Shown here: positions 7,720 to 16,286 of the stretch, one piece after another
Position numbering within the stretch: the first letter of the stretch is position 1
Layout of the letters: each line of letters begins with the position of its first letter
From: CAIQJJ01 sp049325275
GTDB taxonomy: Bacteria; Chloroflexota; Anaerolineae; Anaerolineales; UBA4823
NCBI GenBank assembly: GCA_049325275.1
Contig: JBMOLU010000002.1
Span: 496,001 to 560,000, forward strand
Reading direction: 5' to 3'
DNA length: 64,000 bases
Notes under the pieces: generated by a model
What the model was told of the DNA's origin: nothing
Database searches by the model: none
Seen by the model: only the letters and a program-made list of their open reading frames with translations
Translations under genes and position numbers: made by a program

Positions 7720-9276
7720 TTACCGTTTTCTTTTTCGAAGCCTGTTGCCCAACCACACGGCCGGGATGAGCAGCCCACCGCTCAACAGCACCAGCAGTTT
7801 GGCAATGGCCGGGAAGCCCAATTTGACGGTGAAGTCCATCGGGGTATCACCAAACAGCGACGCGTCGGCCTCGCCGGTGCCGTAGAAACTGGTCAGCAAG
7901 CGTTCGGCTGCTGAAGGGTTAATGTTCCAGAAATCGTTGACGTGCCCCATTTCAGAGAGCGTCACCAGACGGCCGTTTCGCAGCGAGGGCAGCAGCTGGT
8001 CGCGGCCGTTTTCGAGCGGGGTGGAGAAATCCATGCTGCCGTTGATCAGCAGCGTTTGCACCTCGGACGGGTGTACCTGGGAATAGGCTGCGGGCAGGAA
8101 TGTGATCGGCCAGGCGGCCGCACCAGGTCCCCAGATCAGCAGACTGCCCGGAGAACCGAGCACCGTTTCTCCTCTCTGCAACGTGGCGGTGTAGTCGCGC
8201 ATCGGATCGTAGTCGATGGTCCCTTTGCTCAACAGGTCGCCCCAGGTGAAAATGTTGGGCATGATCCGGTCGTAGGCCAACGACATCAATGCCAGCCCGC
8301 TGGTGTCACCTTTTTCCGCCGCCAGGTAGGCGTCGAAAACCAGCGGTGAAGTGCTGCGATGATAGAGCAAGACAAAGGCGAGTATTTCAACCTTGCCGCG
8401 GTCGATGGGTATCCCCAACCACTGCCGCGGCATGTTGCGGGATACGCGCTGCATGCTGACGTAGAGATCGGGTGTCCGTTGGCTACAGGCGGCGTCTTTT
8501 TTGCAGAGCGCGGAGACGTACTGCAACTGCTCGTCAATGATTTGGGGCTCCCATACGAAACGCCCTGGCGGGTTGACGCCGATCATGGCCGAACGCAGCA
8601 GGCGCTGTGGGTGAAGGTAGGCGTAGACTTGAGCGACACGTGTGCCATAGCTCTCACTGAGCAAGTTGATGCGTTCATAACCCAGCGCCAGGCGCGCCGC
8701 CTCCATGTCGGCGACCACCTCCGGGATGGTGTAACCGGCCAGGTCAACCCCTTCCGCTTGCAGACGCGCGGCGCAAGCTTGCAGTGCGGCGCGCATGGCG
8801 TCCATAGATGTGGCGCTGAAAATGTCACGGCCATCTCCGGTAGATGCCTTGTTCATTTCAGGGCAGTGTAGGACGACCGATCCATCGGCGCCGCGATAGC
8901 CAACGATTACCACGTCGTGTTCGGCCAGCAGTGCATCGCCGGGCTTGAAGCCCATATTGCTGGACCCAGGCCCGCCCGCCAGGTAGAAGATCGGTTCGGC
9001 AGGGTTGGCCGAGGCCGAACGGATGCGTTTGACCGGGATGGCAATCAGTCGGGTGGCGGGGTTGGCGCGGTTTTCTGGCACGATCAATATACCGGTTTCG
9101 GCCTGATACGTCATCGTTTTGGTTTTATAAACGCCAGGGGAAACGGCAAAATCTCCGGCTTTTGCCCCGGGGGGAACGAGCATCTCTTGATGCTGCCTGG
9201 ATCGCACCCCAAACCACACGACGACGCACACAACCAAGATCAGCAAAACGATAAAAATAAAAAACTTGCTACTCAT
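7720..9276 (-). CDS. Membrane-anchored alpha/beta hydrolase, TAP-like
   Basis: The 518-residue protein has an N-terminal signal anchor (residues 5-24), an oxyanion-type AGGPGSSNMGF segment at about 97, and a nucleophile elbow ESYGT in LLSESYGTRVAQ. A C-terminal block, NGSMDFSTPLENG followed by EMGHVNDFW, should hold the acid and His residues. This layout matches the tripeptidyl-aminopeptidase-like/proline iminopeptidase clade of alpha/beta hydrolases. A second hydrophobic helix and a basic tail close the protein, so it probably sits in the membrane with an external catalytic domain. Its ATG overlaps the stop of the upstream hydrolase gene (ATGA). The substrate is unknown. Confidence 0.75.
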   Translation of the reverse strand: MSSKFFIFIVLLILVVCVVVWFGVRSRQHQEMLVPPGAKAGDFAVSPGVYKTKTMTYQAETGILIVPENRANPATRLIAIPVKRIRSASANPAEPIFYLAGGPGSSNMGFKPGDALLAEHDVVIVGYRGADGSVVLHCPEMNKASTGDGRDIFSATSMDAMRAALQACAARLQAEGVDLAGYTIPEVVADMEAARLALGYERINLLSESYGTRVAQVYAYLHPQRLLRSAMIGVNPPGRFVWEPQIIDEQLQYVSALCKKDAACSQRTPDLYVSMQRVSRNMPRQWLGIPIDRGKVEILAFVLLYHRSTSPLVFDAYLAAEKGDTSGLALMSLAYDRIMPNIFTWGDLLSKGTIDYDPMRDYTATLQRGETVLGSPGSLLIWGPGAAAWPITFLPAAYSQVHPSEVQTLLINGSMDFSTPLENGRDQLLPSLRNGRLVTLSEMGHVNDFWNINPSAAERLLTSFYGTGEADASLFGDTPMDFTVKLGFPAIAKLLVLLSGGLLIPAVWLGNRLRKRKR

Positions 9277-10289
9277 TTGATAATCTCCACAATTTCCCGA
9301 ACGAGTTGCTCGGGTTCATCAAAAAACGGATCGTGCGCTGAATTTTCGAACCAGATCAGGTGCTTCCCGGCGGGAGCGACCAACTGGTCAACGTAGCGAG
9401 CGACGATCTGCCCTGGCGCGTTGTAGTCATGACGGCCCACGAAGAAATAAACCGGTACGTGTAACTGCGTGTACGTTTCGAAAAAATCGACTCGCATGAC
9501 TTCCGGCCAAAGCGCCTGGAGCGCGTGGGTACTGGCGAACGGCCAGCGCGCGAAATCATACAGCGAATATTCCGGCGCCCGTAACATCATCCAGGCTTCA
9601 TGAAGGTAGCTGTTTGCCGTATGATAGACGCCGCCGAATTGCAACAGCCATTTGCGCTCGGTGCTGAGCTGGCGCGGCCAATCGGCGTTTCGATAGGTCG
9701 GATCGATTCCGGCCAGTTCGGCAATAGCCCGTTCATTTTTTGCTTCATGCGCTCTTACCTGAACGTATTCCAGCGAGAGTTTTTCGGCTTCTACCAGCGA
9801 GACCTCCTGGCTGACGCTGATATAGGCATACAGGTCATCTGGATACCGGGCGGCCAATTCCAGGCCGACGATCGTGCCCCATGAAAAGCCGAGCAGATAA
9901 ATCTTCTCAACACCGAAGCGGGCTTTGAGATATCCGACCAACTCATGAGCGTCGGAAACGATCTGGTCGATCGAAAGGCTTGCGTAATCGAAACCAAAGC
10001 CGGCTGATTTGCCCGCCCCGCGCTGATCCCAGTTGACGACCACGAAATGTTCTTCCAATGCCGGCGTCTGCACGCGCAGCTTGGCCAGATTGGCGCTGCC
10101 CGGCCCGCCATGCAGAAAGAGCAGCACGGGTTTGCCGGCGTCCAGGCTGCGGATGGAAACCCACTGCGCCACACCGCCAAGCTCGACTGTTTGTAACTGG
10201 TTGATGCCATTGGCTGATTGGAGCGACGCTGGCCCGGCATAAAAGATCGCTGCCACCAAAACGGCCAAAATCAGTATCCAGGCAATCAT
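9273..10289 (-). CDS. Alpha/beta hydrolase, proline iminopeptidase-like
   Basis: The product of about 338 residues has an N-terminal hydrophobic anchor and the S33-type signatures LLFLHGGPGS, VNWDQRGAGKS and the nucleophile elbow GFSWGT. The acid/base pair is plausible in GRHDYNAPG and SAHDPFF. S33 enzymes release N-terminal proline or act as broad esterases and amidases; here the anchor suggests membrane or periplasmic placement. The ATG at 10289 is preferred because an AAGGA lies eight bases upstream. An ATG at 10313 would add eight residues and sits three bases after the previous stop. It is translationally coupled to the second hydrolase gene. Confidence 0.75.
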   Translation of the reverse strand: MIAWILILAVLVAAIFYAGPASLQSANGINQLQTVELGGVAQWVSIRSLDAGKPVLLFLHGGPGSANLAKLRVQTPALEEHFVVVNWDQRGAGKSAGFGFDYASLSIDQIVSDAHELVGYLKARFGVEKIYLLGFSWGTIVGLELAARYPDDLYAYISVSQEVSLVEAEKLSLEYVQVRAHEAKNERAIAELAGIDPTYRNADWPRQLSTERKWLLQFGGVYHTANSYLHEAWMMLRAPEYSLYDFARWPFASTHALQALWPEVMRVDFFETYTQLHVPVYFFVGRHDYNAPGQIVARYVDQLVAPAGKHLIWFENSAHDPFFDEPEQLVREIVEIIK

Positions 10290-10316
10290 ACGAAGTTTCC
10301 TTTTCGAGCACATAAT

Positions 10317-11594
10317 TTAGTCGACGAATGGGCGGGCAAAACGCTGTTCGTAGACACCGTTTCGTTTGAGCATATCGTCGAAATAGCCATGGGCGATCGG
10401 CAGGCGCAGGAAAACCTTGAAGACCGGCCCAAAAATTACAGGGAAAGCTTCTGGTTTGGCAATCGCTCGCAGAGTCTTCGGGCCAAAAGGATTGCCAGCC
10501 GCCAACCCGGCGCCCAACGATTGCAGGTTGTTGAACAGGTTGCGGTTCATCTCCGGCGGCATGATGCGTGTGCCTTCACCGTTGCCTTTGACCACCGTTC
10601 CCAGGTAGGGCGAACCCAGGCGGGCGGCCAGCTTTTCGAGGTAACGTTCCACGTAACGTGAGTGCAATCCTTCGGGAAAGCCCGATTGCACCAAAAAGCC
10701 CAGGGGCGGGTTGCCTGGCCGCCCAACGAAAGGTTCGAGCGCCTCGATAAAATGTTTGACGGTGCCGGGCATTGAATCCGTGTAGAGCGGGAAGCCCAGG
10801 ATGGCACATTCGGCACCGGCAAAAGCCTGGGCCATTTGCTCGGTTTCCTTCATGCGTATGAGGTGATAGGTTTCCACCGATTTGCCCAAATCGGGCTTTT
10901 CAAAGCCTTTGGCAATTTCGCCGAGCATGATCGGTGTGTTGCCTTTGCTGCCGCGCGGCGAGCCGTTGAAGAGGGTCAGGCGGGCAGGCGGCTGGATGGC
11001 TGCGCCCACCGTAGCCGCCAGGCGCTGCGGCAACGGCAGCGGGGCGGATTTGTGGTGGGCGATACGTTTGGCAATCTCGGCAACCGGCGTCTCGGTCGTC
11101 AGGGAAAATTCGAGGCGGCTTTTGAAGTTGATGGCCGTGCGGCAGTGGATGTCGCGCACGATCTGCAAATCACCATCGTCGGTCGTGGCTTCTTTTTCGA
11201 GCAGCAGGCCGACACGCGGATAATGCGCATAGCGTTTGAGGTGATGCGCCTCGCCGTAGGCCACTTCCATGTAGGGGTGGATCAACGGCAGGTGCTTGTC
11301 CAGCGCCATTTTGAGCAACTCGCCGGGAAAGCCCATCTTGAGTGGGGCGGCCCACAGGACGAAATCGGCGTTGATGACGGCGCGATCCATTTCGATGGAC
11401 GCATCGTGTGACGAACATTGCCCGGGCGTTTTGACCCAGCAACCCCAGCAGCCGATGCAGTGATGCAGGGCGATATCGCGCAAGTCGAGTTGCGTTACGG
11501 CATGTCCGGATGCTGTCAGGGTGCTACCCAGCTGCGCCAGATAGGCATCCAAAATCCCCGCACGGGGGTTGCCGTTGAGGATGGTAATTTTCAT
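10317..11594 (-). CDS. Two-domain NAD(P)H-dependent FMN reductase/flavodoxin-like protein
   Basis: The 425-residue protein contains two tandem flavodoxin-like domains. Domain 1 (about 1-190) begins MKITILNGNPRAG and carries CIGCWGCWVKTPGQC, the Cys-rich loop of NADPH-dependent FMN reductases and iron-sulfur flavoproteins. Domain 2 (about 200-425) begins LTLFNGSPRGSKGNT and has GFPLYTDSMPG as a flavin-ribityl loop, but lacks the Cys motif. Such proteins bind FMN and transfer electrons from NAD(P)H. The start at 11594 has an AAAGGAG ribosome-binding site. The neighbouring flavodoxin and membrane ferredoxin suggest a common redox job. The fusion of two domains is less usual than the single-domain form. 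Confidence 0.75.
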   Translation of the reverse strand: MKITILNGNPRAGILDAYLAQLGSTLTASGHAVTQLDLRDIALHHCIGCWGCWVKTPGQCSSHDASIEMDRAVINADFVLWAAPLKMGFPGELLKMALDKHLPLIHPYMEVAYGEAHHLKRYAHYPRVGLLLEKEATTDDGDLQIVRDIHCRTAINFKSRLEFSLTTETPVAEIAKRIAHHKSAPLPLPQRLAATVGAAIQPPARLTLFNGSPRGSKGNTPIMLGEIAKGFEKPDLGKSVETYHLIRMKETEQMAQAFAGAECAILGFPLYTDSMPGTVKHFIEALEPFVGRPGNPPLGFLVQSGFPEGLHSRYVERYLEKLAARLGSPYLGTVVKGNGEGTRIMPPEMNRNLFNNLQSLGAGLAAGNPFGPKTLRAIAKPEAFPVIFGPVFKVFLRLPIAHGYFDDMLKRNGVYEQRFARPFVD

Positions 11595-11690
11595 GAGAAA
11601 CTCCTTTCCGTGCGCACAAAGGCGCGTCGAACAAACACCGTGTGTCACCACACGATGCAAGACCTTACCGGTATGCCGGTACGTTGGGGG

Positions 11691-12278
11691 TCAGTGAAGA
11701 AGCGCTGCCAGTTGGCCGGCCCAACTGCGAATTGCATCCCAATTGCGCTTCTCGCCGGGCTGGGCCTGGATGATGGCCATGACGAACAGCGCCTGCCACC
11801 ACTTCAGGCGGTACATGTCCAGGCGCCCGCCAAAAATGCCCACGCTGACCGGCTTGGCCTGCGGTGCGGCCTTGAGAATCGGGCGCACGTAGTTGCCCAC
11901 AGTGGTGTAACGCTCCTTGAAGCTGAGGCGGCCGGGCTGCTTGGGCGCCTGGGGCAACGCTGGGTCTACGGTAATGGCAGTGCCATCTACCTGCGTTTCG
12001 CCGCTTTGCGTCAGGCTGATGCAGGTGACGAATAGCGCCACGGGCACCTTGCTCAAGGACTGCTGGTGCTTTTTGAGAAAAGCCGTCGCGGCGCGATGCC
12101 AGCCCATGATCATCGGCGCGCCGAGCACCACGGCGGCATAGCCCGCCAGGGTCGTGACTCTTTCCAGCGGCAGGACATCCACCTGGGCGCCGCTTTTTTC
12201 GATCTCTTCGCCGATGGCGCGGGCGACATCGGCCGTGGTGCCACTGTTCGTGGCGTATGTAACAAGAACTTTGTTCAT
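11691..12278 (-). CDS. Flavodoxin-domain protein, HemG-like
   Basis: The 195-residue protein starts MNKVLVTYATNSGTTADVA, with a flavodoxin phosphate-binding loop (TYATNSGTT). GAPMIMGWHRAATAFL and SVGIFGGRLD are typical of the flavodoxin family related to menaquinone-dependent protoporphyrinogen oxidase. It would bind FMN in the cytoplasm. HemG itself is about 180 residues, so the size fits, but no haem genes are nearby and an electron-carrier role is equally likely. The start has an AGGAGT ribosome-binding site. A MITE-like element lies 18 bases upstream of the start codon and may have altered its transcription. Confidence 0.75.
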   Translation of the reverse strand: MNKVLVTYATNSGTTADVARAIGEEIEKSGAQVDVLPLERVTTLAGYAAVVLGAPMIMGWHRAATAFLKKHQQSLSKVPVALFVTCISLTQSGETQVDGTAITVDPALPQAPKQPGRLSFKERYTTVGNYVRPILKAAPQAKPVSVGIFGGRLDMYRLKWWQALFVMAIIQAQPGEKRNWDAIRSWAGQLAALLH

Positions 12279-12295
12279 TGTCGGACTCCTAAGTG

Positions 12296-12397
12296 GCTGT
12301 CTGAAAAGTGCACCGGCAGGTGCGACGCACTTCCATGAGGGGAGATAATGCCTGCGTCTCGTCGGCAAAGTACGTCGCACCTTACTTTTCAGACAGC
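12296..12397. mobile_element. MITE-like element, complete copy
   Basis: This 102-bp non-coding element has perfect 14-bp terminal inverted repeats (gctgtctgaaaagt/acttttcagacagc). Inside them is a second near-perfect inverted pair, aggtgcgacgcactt and aagtacgtcgcacct. It has no coding capacity. A related copy lies in the his operon at 57042-57136. TAA lies close outside both ends and could be a target duplication, but this is uncertain. Confidence 0.65.
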
Positions 12398-12469
12398 TTC
12401 TAAAAATAAAACCGCCGGTCAGCAAAGCCAACGCTCGTTAGAAAGGCCAGAACCCGCAGCAATATTTTC

Positions 12470-13654
12470 CTACCAATCGATATTGGCCAGTAAATCGGCC
12501 AAGCCAGTACGGTCAAGGTCCGTGCCGTTTGCCAGCACAGCGATGCCTAACTTGTGCTGTGGATAGAGGCGCATGGTTGCGGCAAAACCTGGCCCACCGC
12601 CATCATGCGCTACGTAACCCTGTCCAACGGCCCAGCCCAGGCCGCAACCATCGAGCGCAGGGGTATTCGTCATCAAAGATACCGATTGCGGCGTCAGGAT
12701 CGAAACGCCATCCAATGTGCCCTGGTTGAGATAAGCCAGCATCAAGCGCGCCAGATCAGAGGCCGGGCCGATCAGGCCGGTGGAGGGTGTGACGTCGATA
12801 TATACGCGCTCGAACCAGAAAAGTTTTGCCTGCCGCTCACGAATCAATGTGCTGGTATCTACCAAAAACGGCAGCAAAGGTGTGTAAAAGTGAACCACCG
12901 GCAGGCTACCTGCGGCTTCGTGATCGCTCATTGCCGACGAATAGACGAAACCGGTCCGTGACATCCCCAGCGGTTGCAGGATGTTCTCGACAAGGTAGCT
13001 TTCGTATAACTGCCCACTGACGGCCTCGATGACCGCCCCGAGCACCATGTAATTCAGGTTCGAGTAAATGGCTTTTTCACCGGGCAAGAATTTCAGTTTG
13101 TTGTACTGCGGCAGGAACTTGCGCACCAATTCGGTCTGGTTGCGTCCGGCGTCGTCGGTATGCGTCCAGCCGATGATGGCCGGGACGACATCCGGCAGCC
13201 CGGAGCTGTGTTGCAGCAGGTGACGCAGGGTGATTGCCGCACGATCTCCATCTTTTGATGGGTAAACCACTTCGAACCAGGGTAGATACTTGACCACTGT
13301 ATCATCGAGTGTGAGCAGGCCCCTCTCTTGAAGCTGCAAGATGGCAATTGCGGTGGGGATTTTGGTCACCGACCACCAGTGATAGACCGTGTCGGGCGTG
13401 GCAGCGGTTTGATGCGGCCCGTCGGCGTAGCCAAAGGCACGGTTGTAAACGATCTGCCCATCTTTGACCACCACCAGAGAGAGCCCGGGCGGGTTGCCCG
13501 ATGCTACCAGCTGGTTGAGATAGGCTTCCAAGTCGGCCCGGTTGATCCCTTGTTTGGGTATGGCCGGCGCGTGTGGGGCAAAAGCATACAGGCCCAACCC
13601 GGTGAAAACCGACACCAACACAATAACCAGAAACACATTGCGTAACTTTTTCAT
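12470..13654 (-). CDS. Serine beta-lactamase-like hydrolase (class C/PBP4 fold)
   Basis: The 394-residue protein has an N-terminal transmembrane anchor or signal peptide and the three motifs of the beta-lactamase/esterase family: SVTK (SxxK) at about residue 90, YSNLNY (YxN), and HDGGGPGF in place of KTG. Members include D-aminopeptidases, esterases and penicillin-binding-like proteins, and the active site would face outside the cytoplasm. The start at 13654 lies four bases after the membrane-ferredoxin gene, so the two are coupled. The HDG-type third motif suits esterase or peptidase activity better than antibiotic resistance. The substrate is unknown. Confidence 0.8.
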   Translation of the reverse strand: MKKLRNVFLVIVLVSVFTGLGLYAFAPHAPAIPKQGINRADLEAYLNQLVASGNPPGLSLVVVKDGQIVYNRAFGYADGPHQTAATPDTVYHWWSVTKIPTAIAILQLQERGLLTLDDTVVKYLPWFEVVYPSKDGDRAAITLRHLLQHSSGLPDVVPAIIGWTHTDDAGRNQTELVRKFLPQYNKLKFLPGEKAIYSNLNYMVLGAVIEAVSGQLYESYLVENILQPLGMSRTGFVYSSAMSDHEAAGSLPVVHFYTPLLPFLVDTSTLIRERQAKLFWFERVYIDVTPSTGLIGPASDLARLMLAYLNQGTLDGVSILTPQSVSLMTNTPALDGCGLGWAVGQGYVAHDGGGPGFAATMRLYPQHKLGIAVLANGTDLDRTGLADLLANIDW

Positions 13655-13658
13655 GGTG

Positions 13659-14423
13659 TTACTTCCCGGCACGGAAGGCGTAACGAATGGCCTTCTTCGA
13701 GCAATTATCCACGCAGGTGCCACACAAGATGCATTCGGGATGTTCCATTTGTTCGATCTGGACCATCGCATTTACGTCCAGACTCATCGGGCAGTTGCTA
13801 GTGCATTTTTTGCAATCGCTGCAAGCCCCGGCCTCGGCGACCAGGCGCAGCGACGGCCAGCCGATGCGACTGCGAATCCAGCGTCCAATCATCATGAACG
13901 GCGCCATCCAGCAGATGGTATGGCAGCCGGCGCGGCGGCCAAAGATCATCGCCAGGCCGGCAAACAGGCCGATCACAAAGTAATAGATGATGTAAGCGAT
14001 GAAAATCGGCCGGTCAGGCGAACCTGCTACCGAGATGCCACCCTGGGTGTGCATAAACGCATCCACATGCTGATAACCGCCCGCACGAATCGTCAGCACA
14101 GCGATCAGGCTAATCCACGGAACCCAGATCGCCCATTTGATCCAGTCGGCGCGCCGAGGGTTGAGCGCCTTGTTGTTGATCGGCTCGACAATCTCCTGCA
14201 TGCCGCCTGCGGGGCAAACCCACCCACACCACAAGCGGCCCAAGAAAAGCGATGCGAAGAACATCAAGCCGAAAACGATCAGGCTACCGTTGGCAATCCC
14301 CTGTGCGGCAGCATCGACGATTACATAAGGCGAAAAGAAGTTCATCGTGATCGGAAAAGACAAGAAGGCAACGATGACCAGTGCTTTGCGGATGCGCTGA
14401 CGAAGTGGGATCTGACGTAACAT
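13659..14423 (-). CDS. NapH/CcoG-like membrane 4Fe-4S protein
   Basis: The 254-residue protein has about four or five transmembrane helices, a CGWVCPAGG motif in a loop and a second CHTICWMAP motif. The C-terminal ferredoxin domain has two clusters, CSDCKKCTSNCPM and CILCGTCVDNCSKKA. This is the architecture of the NapH/NosR/CcoG family, which passes electrons between the quinone pool or cytoplasmic donors and periplasmic partners. The ATG at 14423 has GGGAG seven bases upstream; a GTG six bases earlier is the alternative. It lies 16 bases after padR and just before the serine hydrolase gene. Flavodoxin-type donors are encoded further along the same strand. Confidence 0.8.
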   Translation of the reverse strand: MLRQIPLRQRIRKALVIVAFLSFPITMNFFSPYVIVDAAAQGIANGSLIVFGLMFFASLFLGRLWCGWVCPAGGMQEIVEPINNKALNPRRADWIKWAIWVPWISLIAVLTIRAGGYQHVDAFMHTQGGISVAGSPDRPIFIAYIIYYFVIGLFAGLAMIFGRRAGCHTICWMAPFMMIGRWIRSRIGWPSLRLVAEAGACSDCKKCTSNCPMSLDVNAMVQIEQMEHPECILCGTCVDNCSKKAIRYAFRAGK

Positions 14424-14439
14424 AACCACTCTCCCGTCT

Positions 14440-14997
14440 CTACGCCGGTGGGACCTGGCCGTTTTTAATGCGTTCGATGACGCGTTCTGCCCAGGCCAGA
14501 TTGGCGCGCATATTGCTGATCCCGTTTTCGAGCGTCAGCATCCAAAAGAAGTATTCGCGTGGCGAATCGATCTCTTGGCGGTACGCCTGGATTTGCCCTT
14601 CGACCTGATCGTAGCCGGCCAGAAAGGTGCGCATCATGGCCGCGAAGCCTTCGAACTTCGCCAGCACTTCTTCGTCCGAAAGCTGCCCGGCGAAGAAGAC
14701 CTGGACGAGCGGGGCGCTGCGCGGTTCGTCCATCGGCGGCGCCGCAGCCAGCCAATTGAGCAGTTCGACGCGCCCGGCCTCGGTGATGCGATACTCCTTG
14801 CGGTTGGGCCGATCGCTTTGCTCGATGACTTCCATTTCCGCCAGGCCCTGCGCCGCCAGCCGGTTGAGCGTGCGATAAATCTGTGCCTGATCGGCGGGCC
14901 AAAAATGGCGTACGGATGTATCGAACATTTTTTTTAGGTCGTAACCTGAGAACGGGTGATAGTTGAGAAAGCCCAGGATGGCATGATCCAGCGACAT
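14440..14997 (-). CDS. PadR-family transcriptional regulator
   Basis: The 185-residue protein has the PadR winged helix in residues 1-85 (LDHAILGFLNYHPFSGYDLKK, read in two parts; IYRTLNRLAAQGLAEME; YRITEAGRVELLNWL). A C-terminal helical domain (about 90-180) fits the larger PadR/Vir subgroup that dimerises through this region. PadR proteins usually repress their own operon and respond to small ligands. It is the first gene of the run and its promoter overlaps a 14-base-arm palindrome at 15018-15057, which points to autorepression. The genes downstream suggest that the operon deals with a redox or hydrolytic stress. Confidence 0.9.
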   Translation of the reverse strand: MSLDHAILGFLNYHPFSGYDLKKMFDTSVRHFWPADQAQIYRTLNRLAAQGLAEMEVIEQSDRPNRKEYRITEAGRVELLNWLAAAPPMDEPRSAPLVQVFFAGQLSDEEVLAKFEGFAAMMRTFLAGYDQVEGQIQAYRQEIDSPREYFFWMLTLENGISNMRANLAWAERVIERIKNGQVPPA

Positions 14998-15017
14998 ATT
15001 CGATCCTTCTAGTGTTA

Positions 15018-15072
15018 GACTCGTATATTATGCGATTAGTCATATAATATACGAGTCTTGCAGTCTTGTCAA
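15018..15072 (-). promoter_or_regulatory. padR promoter with overlapping palindromic operator
   Basis: On the minus strand, TTGACA (15067-15072), a 17-base spacer and TATTAT (15044-15049) form a near-consensus sigma70 promoter. The perfect palindrome gactcgtatattat/ataatatacgagtc (15018-15031 and 15044-15057) covers the -10 and the expected start point, as expected for a repressor operator. Confidence 0.75.
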
Positions 15073-15299
15073 GCGGATCATCGAGACCGCCTCACGCAAG
15101 CGCTGGCGGGAGCGGGGAGACCGTACCTCTAACCTCCAACCTGCAAACCCTGCTTGCGCGGGCGTATGGTGAATTTTTCAATCTCCCGGCAAGCGAGCGG
15201 CAGCGTTTTGCGTAAACAACTGCGCCATCCAGTCTCATGGTCTTCTTAAAGTCAGGACGCGGGTCAAGGCGGGCAACGCGAGCACTTAAGAAAAGCCTG

Positions 15300-15324
15300 C
15301 CCAGCCTCACCGGGTGAGGCTGGG
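15300..15324 (-). terminator. Terminator of the GIN-domain lipoprotein gene
   Basis: An 11-base-pair stem, cccagcctcac/gtgaggctggg, with a three-base loop lies 25 bases after the stop of the minus-strand gene and is followed on that strand by GGCTTTTCTT. The 15061-15348 interval otherwise shows nothing I can assign. Confidence 0.65.
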
Positions 15325-15348
15325 AGCATGATGTGCTGCGGCTGCCTG

Positions 15349-16131
15349 TTAAGGCACGTTCGAAACGTCCCCCGATCCCGAAATGGACTGGCTCAAGCGG
15401 GGCGAACCGGTATAGCGTAAGTTCCCGCTGCCGATAATGTTGACATCCAGATCGTCGCGGACGTGAATCTCACCGTCCCCAGAGCCTGCAATCAGGACAC
15501 TGGCGTTTTCGCTTTGCAAGTTGCGCCCCCAAAAGCTGCCCGATCCGGTAATCTTGACGGTTTGATCGGTCACTTCGCCTTCCAGCGAGCACTCGCCTGA
15601 ACCGCTGATCGTGGTGGTCAGGGCTTTCGACGTGAGCGAGTCGACCTCGATCTCGCCCGATCCGGTGATGTTGACGGAGATATCGTCAGTCTCGATCTGC
15701 TCCAGCCGGATATTGCCGGAGCCGAGCACGGTCAGCGCCATTCCCTTCACCTCGAGAAGCGTGTCGGCGTACACATCTCCCGACCCGGCAACCGTGATGG
15801 CTTCGAGGTCGGTGACGGTGATGTAGAACTTGAGCGGCCGGGTCGGTTGCAGGGCGAGCATGGCATACTCTTCTTTCGTGCCGAGGACGAGCGTGTCGCC
15901 ATGGACTTCGGTCTTGAGGTAACGCATCAGGTTGTCTTCAGCTTCGATCTTCAGGGAAATTTCTTCTCCTTGGGTCAAGATGACTTCGCCGATGCCTGCC
16001 AGCATGATCTTGTCGAAGTCGCCGACCGAACGCTCTTCGTCGATCACACGACCGGAACCGCGCACCATGCCGCAGGCGGAGAGCGACAGGGCCAGGAGCA
16101 GGATAAGGGGAAAAACGAACAACTTTTTCAT
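15349..16131 (-). CDS. GIN-domain (DUF2807) lipoprotein
   Basis: The 260-residue product has a lipoprotein signal peptide ending LSLSAC and a DUF2807/GIN beta-helix. At least eight turns end in GSG: AGSGDV, LGSGNI, TGSGEI, SGSGEC, TGSGSF, AGSGDG, IGSGNL and SGSGDV. GIN-domain proteins are surface or periplasmic beta-solenoids with no known enzymatic role, and often sit near membrane-stress or PspC-like genes. The start has AAGGAAA upstream. A nine-base inverted repeat, ctacgcagg/cctgcgtag (16160-16168 and 16213-16221), in its upstream region could be a regulator site. The neighbouring membrane protein is on the same strand. Confidence 0.8.
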   Translation of the reverse strand: MKKLFVFPLILLLALSLSACGMVRGSGRVIDEERSVGDFDKIMLAGIGEVILTQGEEISLKIEAEDNLMRYLKTEVHGDTLVLGTKEEYAMLALQPTRPLKFYITVTDLEAITVAGSGDVYADTLLEVKGMALTVLGSGNIRLEQIETDDISVNITGSGEIEVDSLTSKALTTTISGSGECSLEGEVTDQTVKITGSGSFWGRNLQSENASVLIAGSGDGEIHVRDDLDVNIIGSGNLRYTGSPRLSQSISGSGDVSNVP

Positions 16132-16286
16132 GGGAATTTCCTTTCTTGAGTGCTTTTTACTACGCAGGATTCGGTGTCAGGGTTACCTGATTTTTCGGCA
16201 GTGTTTGCTTTGCCTGCGTAGATACTACCTTGCGGCGGCGTTGCCTTAAGGTGCCGCGTAAACGTTGTTGCAGAATCAATGTCGTA

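Noticed and set aside
15092..15310. A 72-codon minus-strand frame in the gap after the PadR operator
   Set aside because: No ribosome-binding site, low-complexity Arg-rich product, and it overlaps the terminator of the GIN-domain gene.
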